NCBI GenBank assembly: GCA_034401795.1
Contig: CM067367.1
Span: 77,564,579-77,628,578, forward strand
Source: Chaetoderma sp. LZ-2023a
Taxonomy: Eukaryota; Mollusca; Caudofoveata; Chaetodermatida; Chaetodermatidae
Length of the DNA stretch: 64,000 bases
Direction: 5' to 3'
The notes under the pieces: model-generated
What the model saw: only the letters and a program-made list of their open reading frames with translations
What the model was told of the DNA's origin: nothing
Database searches by the model: none
Part shown: positions 41,899 to 53,300 of the stretch, one piece after another
How positions within the stretch are numbered: position 1 is the first letter of the stretch
Layout of the letters: every line of letters starts with the position of its first letter
Position numbers and translations under genes: made by a program

Positions 41899-43038
41899 TC
41901 ACTTGTTGATGTGCTTCCACTTCTTTATGAATGGGAAGACGTCGTACCGGTTGATGTACAGGGCGATTATTGCCTGTGTCGATGGAGTGTCGTACGAGAT
42001 GAGTTTCTCCGAGATCCATGTCTCCGAGGAAAAACTATCACAATATTTGCAGAGTAATTTCAGAATTTCATGTTTCTGTGATTGCTGTAATCCAACTGTG
42101 GCACGTAGATATAAATCATGTACATGTTCGGGTAAATCATCAGTCATGTGCTGTGGTGTGGCAGTAGGTGTAAGTGATTCCAATGAGATTATGTCCACTA
42201 AATAGCCGCAGCGTACTCCTGGTTCCAGAGTGATGGGGTCTGTGGTACCATTGAACACTTTAAAAGGTATATTTTCCTTATTGGTAGTGTCTACTATCAT
42301 GCGGGGATTTGCGCATTGTGAGGCGATCATGTAATCAGGATCGGGTTCCAGCATGGCGATGTGTATGTTGCTTCCTAACTGTGGTGTGGTGGCCCATAAG
42401 ATTTGTTCTTGTCCCGGCTCAACTGTGGCTGTACTGGACAATATTACAGCACACGTGTCATATAATGATGATGCCAGTCCAAGCGGTATTCGTCGGCCGT
42501 GTGGGAGGGAATTGTTGTGAACAGAGGTGATGACAACTCGCTGTATGAATTGCATCTCCTCTATTTGGATGACTAAATTGACTACACCGGCTACGGGCAC
42601 ATCAGCTCCCATGGCTGTCTGTAGATAAATGTGTGTAGGTTTAAGGGGAGGCTTTTTATGAGGTGGGATGCTCTCATATAAGCACTTGTTAAATACCGTG
42701 ATTGAAGCACCAGTATCGACTGTGGCACTGGTGGAAACGCCACTAAACCGACAGGCACATTTGTATATTACTTTGCGGTGTACCTGTGGAAGAGTTTCCA
42801 ATGACGCCATCTGCGACAATGGTGTCGGAGCGGAATCACTCTGTATGTAATCTGACTGATTCCAAATTGCTTCTTGTAATGTGGTGGATGGTTGAGTGAG
42901 GAGGGGGCCAGTCCATCGTCGCCGCTGCTGTGAGGGCTGCGGTGAAGGCTTGGCTGGGTGTAGTAATGCTGATGGAGATGTTGCTGTTTCAGGGTATGCT
43001 GTATTAGTGTAGACAGCGGTGCGTACAGGATGACGCAT
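41899..43038 (-). CDS. Gypsy B protease-containing polyprotein segment
   Basis: An open frame of 379 codons. Around residue 105 it has STSATVDTGASITVFNK, an aspartic protease active site of DTGA type, followed by beta-rich sequence expected of a retropepsin (ADVPVAGVVNLVIQIEEMQF). The N-terminal 100 residues are Pro/Gln/Ser-rich linker. The C-terminal third runs toward the RT with an acidic segment and ends NRYDVFPFIKKWKHINK, which appears frame-shifted relative to the expected RT lead-in. The product would be cut from a Gag-Pol precursor and mature the particle. Confidence 0.75.
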   Translation of the reverse strand: MRHPVRTAVYTNTAYPETATSPSALLHPAKPSPQPSQQRRRWTGPLLTQPSTTLQEAIWNQSDYIQSDSAPTPLSQMASLETLPQVHRKVIYKCACRFSGVSTSATVDTGASITVFNKCLYESIPPHKKPPLKPTHIYLQTAMGADVPVAGVVNLVIQIEEMQFIQRVVITSVHNNSLPHGRRIPLGLASSLYDTCAVILSSTATVEPGQEQILWATTPQLGSNIHIAMLEPDPDYMIASQCANPRMIVDTTNKENIPFKVFNGTTDPITLEPGVRCGYLVDIISLESLTPTATPQHMTDDLPEHVHDLYLRATVGLQQSQKHEILKLLCKYCDSFSSETWISEKLISYDTPSTQAIIALYINRYDVFPFIKKWKHINK

Positions 43039-44633
43039 TTTGGTGTAGGTGTAAAAGCTGAATTTGGTAGGTAATTGTTGGCCACCGAACGTTGGCTACT
43101 CGTTTCTTGCTACAGAAATTTTTCTATATGGACCACGGTTGCCTTTAATTGGGCCAAACTACCATGGTCGCCAAGAAATAACTTTTCTTTCATGGCGGGT
43201 TCACCGCTCAATGCATCGATGAAAGTGTCAAGATGCAGATGGATTACGCCTTCTATGGTGGTGCTCGGATATGCGTGGCCTTCTGATTCGACTAGCTAAT
43301 TCTGGGAGAGTTTCCCCCGCGCGTCGTCGGAGATTTCTGAGTTGAAGACGACTTGTTTCTCCGAGAGCTGTGTAGCCAGATCGCTCTGTCAATGCTCGTA
43401 CCAATTGGGTGTAGGTGAGTGTGTAGTCAGTCCTGAGATCCGCAAGAACTTGAACGGCTTTTCCGGAAAGCTTTGCGGCGAGATATTCATCCATTTGCTG
43501 ATCGTTCCAGCGGTTAGTCCGACTTATTATCTCGAACTGTATTTTGTAGTTGGTCCAGTCATTTTCCCCACTAAATCCGGGAAGGAGAATGACTCGGCCA
43601 AGACCATGGGAAGAATAAAGTGGTTGAAACCCGGGTGGTGGGGGTATCTGCGAGACTAACGAGTATTCTGAGGCTGGTCGTTGTGCAGGTGGTGGTGGTG
43701 GTGGTGGTGGTGGTGGTGTTTCCCGTCGATGCCGATCCCGAGGAGCGAGAACACGCGTACTCCAATTTAATGAATCCTGCCCTGTTGTAGAACCATAGAC
43801 CGGCATAGGTCTATGGGCGGGAGGAGGAATATTATGAAGATTACGCGGGCGTTCTTCCCGAGGTGAGGACTGATATTCCTCATATGGCGGTGGTGCAGTC
43901 GGCTAACGGTTGTGATGTGTAGCGTGACTGATGTACCGGAGAAAAGATGGTGCCGATTCCTTCCGCTGAAGCTGCGGTGTTCCCCTTGAGCATAGCATTG
44001 TGCTAGAAGGGGGCAGTGCGGGAGGTTGTCTGTAATATGGAGTGTCACCCGGCCATATGGTCTCCGTAGATGAGATGGGTGAATGATAGGAGTCTGAAGG
44101 ATTATGTATATGCCCGTAATCGGGTCTTTGTCGTGATCGTCCACGATTCGGCCCTGATGGAGTTGGCCTGTTGCGGATGTCCACTATAGTTATAAACTCT
44201 GTTCCCGCCTGTGAGGCATCCCGAAAGGTGCCATCACTGACAGGCGAAAACAGGTTATATTGCGGTGTTATTGATCCAGCAGGTGAATTTCTGGCATAGT
44301 CTGTGAGCATGTGAGCCGTGAATCCATCGTATGATGCTACCTCTTGATCGAGGGAGTCATCGTTAATGGAGACGGTATAGAACTAAGCTCACTATACGGT
44401 GTGGGCGGGAGTTTGCTACGTGTTAACAATTCTGTTCTTCGAGCCCCACATCGGGCGCCACTTGTAGCTCGTGGGGTGGTGTTGGGCAGTTCCGGTGTAT
44501 GATGTCGACTCGCCATGCCACAAGTGCACGATGAATGATGACGCTGGTTAGCTTCTGGTCTCGGGGTGACGGATCCTGTACGATACTGCTCTATGGGTAA
44601 CAAAGTCTGGCTCCTAAGCCCGGTGGAACTCAA
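43039..44633 (-). pseudogene. gag: Gypsy B gag (copy 1)
   Basis: Three open blocks (44633-44337, 44310-43903 and 43806-43228) in changing frames. The last holds the capsid-like core: VILLPGFSGENDWTNYKIQF, NDQQMDEYLAAKLSGKAVQV, then a basic helical tail ending in a SAS-like terminus. A poly-Pro tract from (GGT)n sits near 43690. No CCHC zinc knuckle was found, unlike gypsy A. Matching segments occur at 27411-28800 and 15560-15998. Confidence 0.7.
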
Positions 44634-45540
44634 TCGTTCCGGTGGGCCATGCGACCATTGTCGCGAACATTAAAGACAATGGTCTCATCCCAAGAGTTTG
44701 TGTCACCAGTATGCCTGTCCATAGCAATTTCGTGATCTATGGACTTATAAGATCTGATTTTGGTGACCTAATTAAACTAAGTCTATACACTAATTTTACC
44801 TAAACAGACTGTCAAGTATGCTAGATAAAAATTATGAGCATACGAAAATACAAGACATAGAGACAGCCGGATGAACTTTTAAACGTGGGGCTCCCGGAGA
44901 TACCACACAGACTCGTAGGTCCGCAGAGGTATCCCCGCAAGGGAGGCTCCCGTACATGAGACTTAACTAATTAACTTAATATAAGCTATTATACCTCTAA
45001 GCTGAAAGGAAAGAAAATTATCTCTGTAGTGACGAACAATCATGTGCCTCACGCGGGCACTACTCTTAGTGCTAGTTTGGTTGAGGTATATTATCCTCGT
45101 GTGGACCGTCGTCGCTGAATCCTTGCGAGAGGCAAGTGCCTCACGCGGGCCTCCATCACGGGAAAATGTCGCTACTGCTTAAAGCGGGAGAAGAGTAGTA
45201 GGCAAAAATGGGCCCACTCTAATATTTAACCAAAATGCTGCAGAGAAAAGACCATACCTAGTGAGATTATGGCTATAAGCTTGCGTGCACTTTTACGTGA
45301 AGACGGCACGAACGATTCCCGAAGGATTCCCACATCACCGTTTTATGTAATTATCAGTATGCTGAATTAGTAGTTGCCGCTTTTATTTATGCGGGCCTTC
45401 TTCTATGCTTAAACCTAATATTTAGTTTTTAGAGACAAGAATTGTTTTAGGCCGCAAATGGCTGGCGTCTACCTAGCTTTTAGATACGGCTGTCATTGAG
45501 AGCAGATGCCCTAAGACATCAAATACTGAAGACAGCGTGC
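44634..45540. other. Probable leader/LTR region of gypsy B or unique DNA
   Basis: No coding frame. The block GTGCCTCACGCGGGC occurs twice (about 45051 and 45129). The GC-rich patch at 44884-44955 contains inverted GGCTCCCGG / GGGAGGCTCCCG strings. No TG...CA repeat pair could be assigned. Confidence 0.35.
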
Positions 45541-45544
45541 ATAC

Positions 45545-46104
45545 ATGTTACCTAGTAAGACCTCCGAACTGGACATCAGTGTGGGGACGGTTAAATAACC
45601 ACTTTTTGGCGTGGCCGGCAGATTCGGCGGGTCATCCACCAAAGAACATCACTGCCTCTACATCTCTTCAAGAAATGTGGAGCAAGACGATCCCAATAAG
45701 TGGAACTATAAATACGCATTAAATTGAAGTATTTGGTGATAACATCATACGGAAACGGTTCAAGGAAGCCAGTGTGCATTTCACCAACACCATGAACATT
45801 ACAGAATACCCAAGCAGTACTGCAGTAGCGTCCAAGACTCCCTCGAGGAAGCAACCCGAGACACAGCCTAGTGCTTCGTGAATGCAGTCCATTCATGGCA
45901 ATAAGAAATGTCATCGGGCTAAGAAGCGGAGAGATGATTGAAGCAATTTTTGTGGTGTTTGCAATGCAAATTACTGGGACGATATCAAGAGGCGCCCAAA
46001 AGTGGACTGGATCCAATGCCCTCTATGCCAGATGTGGTTCCAGGAAAGCTGTGCTGGAAACCCAGGCATTTACTTCATATGCAACACATGTGCAGATAAA
46101 ATGA
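45545..46104 (+). pseudogene. Pogo/Tigger-like transposase tail with PHD-type zinc finger
   Basis: Plus-strand coding-like sequence with shifts. FLAWPADSAGHPPKNITAS and LQEMWSKTIPISG (about 45605-45700) are followed by IIRKRFKEASVHFTNTMN (about 45740-45795), a layout like the C-terminal end of pogo-type DDE transposases (helix, then the 'xTGIxPxNxxxF' neighbourhood). From about 45945 a Cys-rich unit reads CGVCNANYWDD, WIQCPLCQMWFQESCAG and YFICNTCADKMK, ending at a stop near 46104. The Cys spacing fits a PHD finger, although the usual His is not obvious. PHD tails occur on some invertebrate transposases. The DDE core is missing. Confidence 0.5.
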
Positions 46105-47694
46105 AATAGCTTCCTAAATTAGGTTTATTGAGACTTTTCATTGTTGGAGTATTGTTTTTCATGGGATTATTTATTTTATTCGTTTTAATAATTATTTTGT
46201 TCGACATTATTTAAAGGATTCTTCACCAGTTCTTTTTCTAATTGGAATGTCTAATATGTGCATGCAATACAATCTTTTAAGACTTTTATTGCTTGTTTTG
46301 TTTTGTTAATATTCCTGATTAAAGTCAATAGTAATATAACGGGCCTTTTTGAATTTTAGTCATGCTATCTTATTACGCGTACATGTGATACCGTCACACC
46401 AAAAGGTGATTCCGTACCGAAGGAACTCTGGCTCCTTATTTTAAAAGTCGTCACCGGAAATTAAGGATCTTGATATGATTTGCAAGCTCATGCCTAGTGC
46501 TATTGAAATAACATAGCATACCGCCTTCATTGACAACATGGGATCAGAAACTAGAGTCACATATAACCTAAATCCATTTTCGTGTTCCCAAAAATATGAT
46601 TCCGTCACAAATCCTGAGGTGGTCGCCAGTATAAGAATTATTGTCACCCAATAAAATATGCATTTACATTGAGAAAATTGTCACCTCAACTGGTCAAGAA
46701 AAACACACCTCGGCTTATGGACTTCTAATATACGGCAAACTGTACGGCAAAGTGTCAATTCCGGCGTCCATAATGTGATTCCGTCACGATGGAAATCATG
46801 AACATAATGTTTATTAAATTGTAAGTTTCTTCAAAGATATGCAATTCTTACACGAGTTATGAACGTTATTTTCATGACTGAGATATGTGACGTCAGATAA
46901 CTAGTGACATAATTGCTTATGACGCCACAGACATGAGTGACCTCTCGGAACCCTAAATAGATAGAAGACGCATTTCGCAGAGGATGGCAGGGTGGCACGG
47001 TGGGGTTCTTTGGGGAATGTGACAGGTCGTGTTTTGACCAGAATCTGTCGAGAGAAATATAATCCATCATTCGCCCTCAGGACGCAGATGGTATCTACAT
47101 CAGATATAGTAATTATATATTAATGACTCGGACACGCATACTCAGCCAGATGAGACAACGTTAAAACGTTAACCCTCTATTATTTCCAATGACGAGTACA
47201 ACAGTTAATAAATATAAAATTGTATAGAATTCTGATGAATATTTTCAAAACAGTTTAGCTGGTGGTTTTTGGTGCCGAAGTCCCCAGAAGGCAGCAACAA
47301 CTTTCAGTAAACTGTTTTCAAAATATGTAGTACGTTTTATACATAGCTCCACGTCAAATGATCTCTGATGTTTAGCTTGAAAGAGATTGTTGTCACCGTT
47401 CGAACATTAATACTGCACTTTGCGCGGGAATATAATTATGCGAGCCGCATCAGTAGGATTTCAACCGATGTTTCCTACGTGCGTTGTTATTATTATGGCA
47501 GTAATGAAAATAATAACGGCTATATAGGACCCAGCCCTCTGTCCTTCACTGTATTATTGCACTAGGTGGTGTTGTGAACATTAAAAACCCAGATTTCTTC
47601 CCGAGTAATCATTTTTCATACAAAACCTTCACGATAAAGTGTTCGTTTTGCTTTTTTGTCGTGTGTGTGTGTGTGTGTGCTATAACATCATGAC
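46105..47694. other. No gene recognised
   Basis: AT-rich, non-coding. The string GATTCCGTCAC or a close variant occurs near 46388, 46410, 46600 and 46780, suggesting a short degenerate repeat. A (GT)n run of about 18 bp lies at 47661-47679. Confidence 0.45.
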
Positions 47695-47775
47695 ATGAAG
47701 ATGTCTCGCGAGGGCTCATCAAAAGCTGAGTACTGGACGCGCCACTGGTCAAGGGATGATATCCCACTGTTTCTG
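47695..47775 (+). CDS. Possible host first coding exon with splice donor
   Basis: ATG at 47695 (second ATG at 47701) opens MKMSREGSSKAEYWTRHWSR and continues through DDIPLFL to an excellent donor, CTG|GTGAGT at 47776. The frame runs on to a TAA at about 47836, as expected for read-through into an intron. An aromatic, Trp-rich start of the form EYWxxxWxxxDxPxF resembles the N-terminus of thiopurine-methyltransferase-like proteins, but this is a weak guess. No second exon was found. It is the only candidate here for an ordinary host gene. Confidence 0.3.
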
Positions 47776-48296
47776 GTGAGTATACGAACCCGGACTTATT
47801 GTATGGAAAATAAATATTCGCATTCCAAGATTTGGTTGCAATATTAACCCCACACTACTGTGTCAACTTAACAATTTATTACACAAGACAGCCAAAGCGG
47901 TCCATATGATTTGGATTGCGTTATCTGCGCTCATCATCACCATGTCTTTTAGAATGTGCATCGTGCGTGTTTTCTCCTGCCACAGCCGTCTTTCTCCTTT
48001 TCATCTTTCCTCTGCCGCTTCATCTAACCCTTCCTGGTATTCTTATCTATCCTCACCATCCGTCTTCCGTGCATCATTCCCTCATCATCACCATCAGCAT
48101 CATCAGCGATGTAATAGGTTTCCAGTAATTACCAAGCAATATCAACGATGTCAGAATATCATATTTTGGTCCGCGAATTGTTCCTTGGTAAGCAGATTCC
48201 TATGCATAAGGATCCCACCATCTCGTATCATGATTAGGCGACGGTCAGTTTTGAGTTGAAACAGTTATGTCCGTGTAACAAATCACTAAGCATCAT
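47776..48296. other. No gene recognised
   Basis: Includes a pyrimidine-rich stretch with CATCATCACC-type simple sequence around 47930-48115. Could be intron of the exon at 47695. Confidence 0.4.
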
Positions 48297-49560
48297 TTAC
48301 ATGTATGTCCCTATGTTTTCGCATCTGCAATGCTGACGATCATTCCTTCTGTCGTCTGGGCTGCGATCATCTCGTGATCTTCTCCTATTTGCTGGATTAT
48401 ATTCACTGCTGTGTTGTCTCTTCATTCGCTGAATTAAATCGTCATTTTCTCGTGTCAAAGCATCATTGTCACTAAGTATGGCATCAATTCTTAATGATTT
48501 TTCCGTTAGTTGTTGCTGCATGATGTTTTTTTTCAGATCGCAGACGATCAATTTCTATTTCTTTCATTGACAGCGACTGTTTCAGTTTTGTTGTTTCCCT
48601 CTGTCTTATTGTACGTTCTTGATCTCTCGCATCGAAAGCCTGTATGGCTAATAAAATCCCCCAAATAGGTTAATTTACTGGCGAATAATTCCAGAATGGT
48701 AGTCACGTCCCTGTACAAGTATTCATATCAAGGTAACTTTTTAACATTCTGTCACTAGGCCATTGTCTTGTGATATGTGGCATATATATGTTAATGTACA
48801 AATGTTTTGCATTTATGTGTAAGGAATCCATTGCTCCATAGGCCATTCCTTTGATTGGCTGCCTGTTTAAAGTCTATTTATATGTATAGAAAAACCATGA
48901 AATAAAACAACTTTAAATCTTGAATCTTAAGAGCTGCTTGGCAATTTCCATAGTGTTTTCTGCGAATCCGACTTTTCGCCCCATCTTATTATTTTCCTCT
49001 TTCAATGAATCTGGCTGTGCTGTCATTTGCCCATTTTCTTCTATGAGTTGACTGTCAACGGGTTTCAGTTTTCTGTGCGTTCGTCTTTCGTTGGTCACTT
49101 GTATCTTTAATGTATTTCATCTCTCAAAACATTACCATTATCTAAACAGCTCAGACATTCGCTAGAGTCACCATGATAAAATGGCAAATCTAATGTTGCA
49201 ACTTCTATGACAGCTTGCCTAATCTTACATTTTTCTGGATGACGAATAATCTCTGACTTTGACCTTTGAACTACTTTCTTCGCCGTGTTGCCGTTACATT
49301 TAAAACATTTCTACGGAAACGACACATTGTTGACAAATGACCAATCATTGAACAGTTCCAACATTCAACCTGTCTAGCCTTGCAACGTCTGTGATGTGCG
49401 GATGACCAATTACATCCACAGCGATAACAGGGAGGCTGACTCTGCCTATTAATTTGTACATTTTCACACATATTTGATTCGAACAACAAAATTATAATTT
49501 GATTTGTATGTAATTGCACAGTTAGATTTTTTAATTAAAGTTCGTATGCAAACACAACTT
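48297..49560 (-). pseudogene. Gag-like relic with paired zinc knuckles and coiled coil
   Basis: Open minus-strand blocks at 49519-49271, 49098-48913 and 48551-48297. The first contains PPCYRCGCNWSSAHHRRC and ECWNCSMIGHLSTMC. The second unit is a perfect CX2CX4HX4C knuckle and the first a longer CX2C...H...C variant, a pairing typical of some gypsy Gag proteins. The second and third blocks are helical, with charged heptads (ENGQMTAQPDSLKEENNKMG; KSLRIDAILSDNDALTREND) and an Arg/Asp/Ser-rich tail. Retroelement origin is likely. Whether the three blocks form one gene is uncertain, because several stops lie between them. Confidence 0.4.
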
Positions 49561-49734
49561 TAATTGCCATTTTTACAATGTAGTTGAAATACAATCAAAA
49601 TCCGTCTTCCACATATAAATTGTGCGAGCATGCAGCAAGAAATAAGCAAGAAATCCAAATTTGAAAACGCGCAAAACGGGAATTCTGATTTCAACATTTT
49701 CAATTCCTGAAATCGATACGCTAACTGTATCTAA

Positions 49735-49824
49735 GGCTGTGTTCTCACCAGGGATTCAACCGGCGTAACACAATACTGAGGTATGGCGTTATTCCCCTAT
49801 TAACTCTCTAGTGAGAACACGGCC
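49735..49824. mobile_element. 90-bp MITE with TAA target duplication
   Basis: Terminal inverted repeats GGCTGTGTTCTCACCAG (left) and the reverse complement of CTAGTGAGAACACGGCC (right) match at 15 of 17 positions. TAA flanks both ends (49732-49734 and 49825-49827). A 3-bp TWA duplication and GG-starting ends fit PIF/Harbinger-type MITEs. Confidence 0.7.
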
Positions 49825-49829
49825 TAAGT

Positions 49830-50160
49830 CACTTTAGTTACGGCTAGTATAGCGCCGCATATGAATCAATCGTAAACAAGGCAGATATCGAAGGCAGTGT
49901 CGCCGAAACTACCTTTAGTACACGCGATATTTGTAATTGCTTCTAGTAAGGGGTTTCCTGCTGGATACGCTCGCATATGGTAATTTTGTATTAAACAGAC
50001 TGATAACCTCTAACTTGGTTATCAGAGAAGTTTTGAAAAATCGTGCAAATTGCAAAATGCAAGTTGGTAACAGCAGCAGACAAATACATTAAAAGATTTT
50101 GTTTACAACTTTCTAGGAAAATCTTTCCTGAATACTAGTCCGTGGGCTGGAGGGGCCCGC
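49830..50160. other. No gene recognised
   Basis: Unique-looking AT-rich DNA with a short inverted CTAACTTGGTTATCAG/CTGATAACC arrangement near 50000-50025. Confidence 0.4.
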
Positions 50161-50165
50161 CATAG

Positions 50166-50226
50166 CCCCCCCCCCACCCAACCCCACCCACACACACACA
50201 TACACACACACGCACGCACCCACCCA

Positions 50227-50310
<84 letters not shown>

Positions 50311-50331
50311 CACACACACACACACATACAC
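50166..50331. repeat. C-rich, (CA)n and (GCAC)n microsatellite
   Basis: A CCCCACCC run, then CACA and GCAC repeats, ending in CACATACACT at 50331. Confidence 0.97.
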
Positions 50332-53300
50332 TAATTGACGAAACTATATTTTTCTAACAGCTTTCGATGTCCTATTTAAGATTATGTGTGTTAACATGTA
50401 ATAAACTGGGACTCAATATGGTTTTTGATGGATTATATTAGAGTTAATACCCGCAGTGAAGCAGATCGTATTAAGGGGTAGGGATATAAAAAATTGACAT
50501 ATCCTTTGATAGAATCGGTGTAGATTGGTGGTAGACCCCTGAAAATATGTTTTGCAAATTATGTATCTTTGGAACCTCCATCGTTGAGCTGTTTGAAAAT
50601 ATGGTGCGTTTCCATGGGAAGCTAAGATCGAAAAAATTACGAAAAGGCATAAATCCCAGGATGTAGATTGGTGATTTTTTATAATTTTGGTGTCTAACCA
50701 TATGTGTTAGGAATTTGAGCGATCTAATAAGGTCGTGAGCTTGAGGTCGTTGCGAAAAAACAAGGTCATTGATAAAATTTATTTATTTTCTACTAAATTG
50801 TGGTAAATTCGCAAGTAGTGTGCTGCCAGAGGCATGGTCAACACAACTTAATGATATCGGCGTGTTTCTTCTTTAATGGGCGTACCTCTTGCTGCCTCTA
50901 TGGCCGGCGCCTGCAGAGTGGATCTTCCTTCCCCGTCGGAGAACTACTGACCCGCTTTAGGTGGCGGCTCGGGATAGAGGCTGGCTCGGCTATAGACATA
51001 TGCTGGCCCCGATGCGGGCCAACATAACGATAACGTTAGGGATGGGGTGCATTTACACCCAAGGGTTTATTTGCTCCGGTACGACAGATGCCATGCTCCT
51101 TGTACCTCCCCTCTGAATTCATGAATTCAACTACGCGACATGTATGCTGACGGCATAATCATGAATGATTCGATTAAGCCCGTCTTTAACGTTGTATGAA
51201 TTGTATGTGTTTGCTATTTAAGAAGCATGCTGATAGGCAGCAACAGCACTGTCAAATTAGTTTCAAAATATTCAACAGCCTACCTGTGTAGTTTTCTCGA
51301 AATTGATAGTCAGGACGTTCAGAGATCGATCGATCCCAACACGAGCGAGGTGTGGGTGGAGCTTAGATAAGAGATGGTTGGGACATAGCTAAACCTGGAA
51401 AGGTCCATTGACAGCATAGGTAATAGTGGAGGCGAAGGGAAACTGGTAACTTCCCTCGGCATCAAAGGAATCAGGGAAAAATTGAATTCCATATACTTAA
51501 CAACCACGGATATATATTAATCGGGGTTATCTAAGTTTTCTCAACACGCATAATAGCAATAACAGCACATAAAATCTGTAAATATGAATGATAATTACGA
51601 GTAACAAATACAATTATTAAATACGAGTGTAGGTCAAAGCCTACAAAACCACATTAAATGAGGTAAAGCCTTCCTACAGGCGGAGGAATGGAATAATGTA
51701 TGGAGACACAGATAGAAATCCGGAGGAAATGTAATACTGGAGGTAGGAAATGAAGAGCCCCAGCAGTATAGTATGAATACATCATTTTGCTGTGCAGTTT
51801 CAAGATACCTGGACATGGTGACGGGGTACATAACTATCAAGTCATATGTGTACAATTTACGTTGTGTTCTAACGAAAGTGGTGGGAGTATGTGTGTAACA
51901 TAGCTGAAATTATATGAATCTATACTATTCACCACAAGAGCTGGATGCCTATAGTTGCATAGAGGCTCAACAGAGATTCCACAGAAACATAAAAGGACGG
52001 AGCCTCCGCATGTATCACACAGGTTTTCCGAAAAATACATAATGGGTGCCAAGTAGCTATGTCAAAATGCAGGGGTGTTCTATTAGTGGCCACACATTAT
52101 GTTACCGATGGATGTTGGGTCAAATAAAGTGTGACCAGAGCTACACTGGAACGTGAAAATGACGCGACAATAACAATTGTTACTTAGAAGGTGCTATAAT
52201 GGGAATATGACCGGAGATTGCCCTATCGAAATCTCTTAGTATGTTATCAGAATAGATCCAGGTTGGGATGTTCAAAATCATATTGTACAAAATGAAAACC
52301 CCTTAAATTGTGAGATTGTATAACGATTTCGTTACAAAATATGGTCACTTATGCTAGGAAATAGTAAGAGACATATAATATTAAGGGTTAAAGACTTATG
52401 TTTTGCAATATTATATATTTCTGTCTACATATATTAATATATGAACACAAAGTCATGAAATATAGTTCAGTAACAAAAATGTATATGGAGAGTTTTCCGG
52501 ACGAGTTCAATCTAGACCTTCAGTAAAGCAGGAACATGTCATTCACGTCTCACGTGATATGGTCGAATGCTCCTCTGGGATGTTCAGGCTTCGGTGGTCA
52601 GAAAGAGGACACAGCGCAGCCACGCACGGATTTTAGAACTTCGGTATTTCGATGATATAGAAGTATTTGGCGTCAACAATACGTTGAAAATCATGGATTT
52701 TCCCGCTCTCTTAAGGCTGCAGTCGAACAGAGATGAAAAAGATGAACACAACTGTTTGTTTATGAGTATACCTTCTTACTTAGAATCGAGGGTGCGAAGA
52801 GCTCCATGGATATCTGCGGATTCACTATAGAAGTGTATTTGACAGCACTGGAGGTCACAAGTTGAAAATCTACGGGTCCAAATACTGCGGTTAATTGATT
52901 GTCAGTAGGAAATTTCAATAGGCACATGAGGTCCAGGTGGCCATACTTGGACAAATAACAGTTCCGTAATTCTTGGATGGAAATTTTCTATTTCCTAGGA
53001 AAGTTAGCTGGAATGGCTGGATGCTGTCATCTTTGGAGCTCTGATGAGTAAAGCAGCGACCACAGTTCACAAGGAGGTCATGTGAAGTTTTAACCGAAAG
53101 TGAGATTGACAAAAATTAGTGGCTGTGCTTGCCCCTGGTCCTCCATCGTCGAAAGTTCGTCCTAACATATTTAAATCACGTGTTTTCAGCACACCACATG
53201 GCGATCAGAAAACATCTCAGTACCGTAGGAAGGGTGCAACTCTTACGTTAATTAAACTAATCGGCGTGCGAGGGATAGGCTAGGAAGCTAACCATGTGAC

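Larger units (their letters stand above)
41141..44633 (-). mobile_element. Gypsy B copy 1: gag-protease-RT, truncated at the Polinton integrase
   Basis: Minus-strand gypsy sequence with gag (about 44633-43039), protease (about 42720), RT (about 41860-41322) and the start of the connection/RNase H region to about 41141 (FLGVCQYYRRY and DHLSG-like residues). It then stops abruptly against the Polinton B integrase. RNase H and integrase are missing. Frameshifts separate the blocks. No LTR was identified: the 5' LTR would lie right of 44633. Confidence 0.75.

Noticed and set aside
45048-45145. Paired GTGCCTCACGCGGGC blocks as LTR ends
   Set aside because: They are 78 bp apart in direct orientation without TG...CA ends or a target duplication.
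46380-46790. GATTCCGTCAC repeats as transposon termini
   Set aside because: Spacing and orientation are irregular and no inverted pair or duplication was found.
50800-51030. GC-richer island as a host exon
   Set aside because: No frame with recognisable residues and no splice signals in register.
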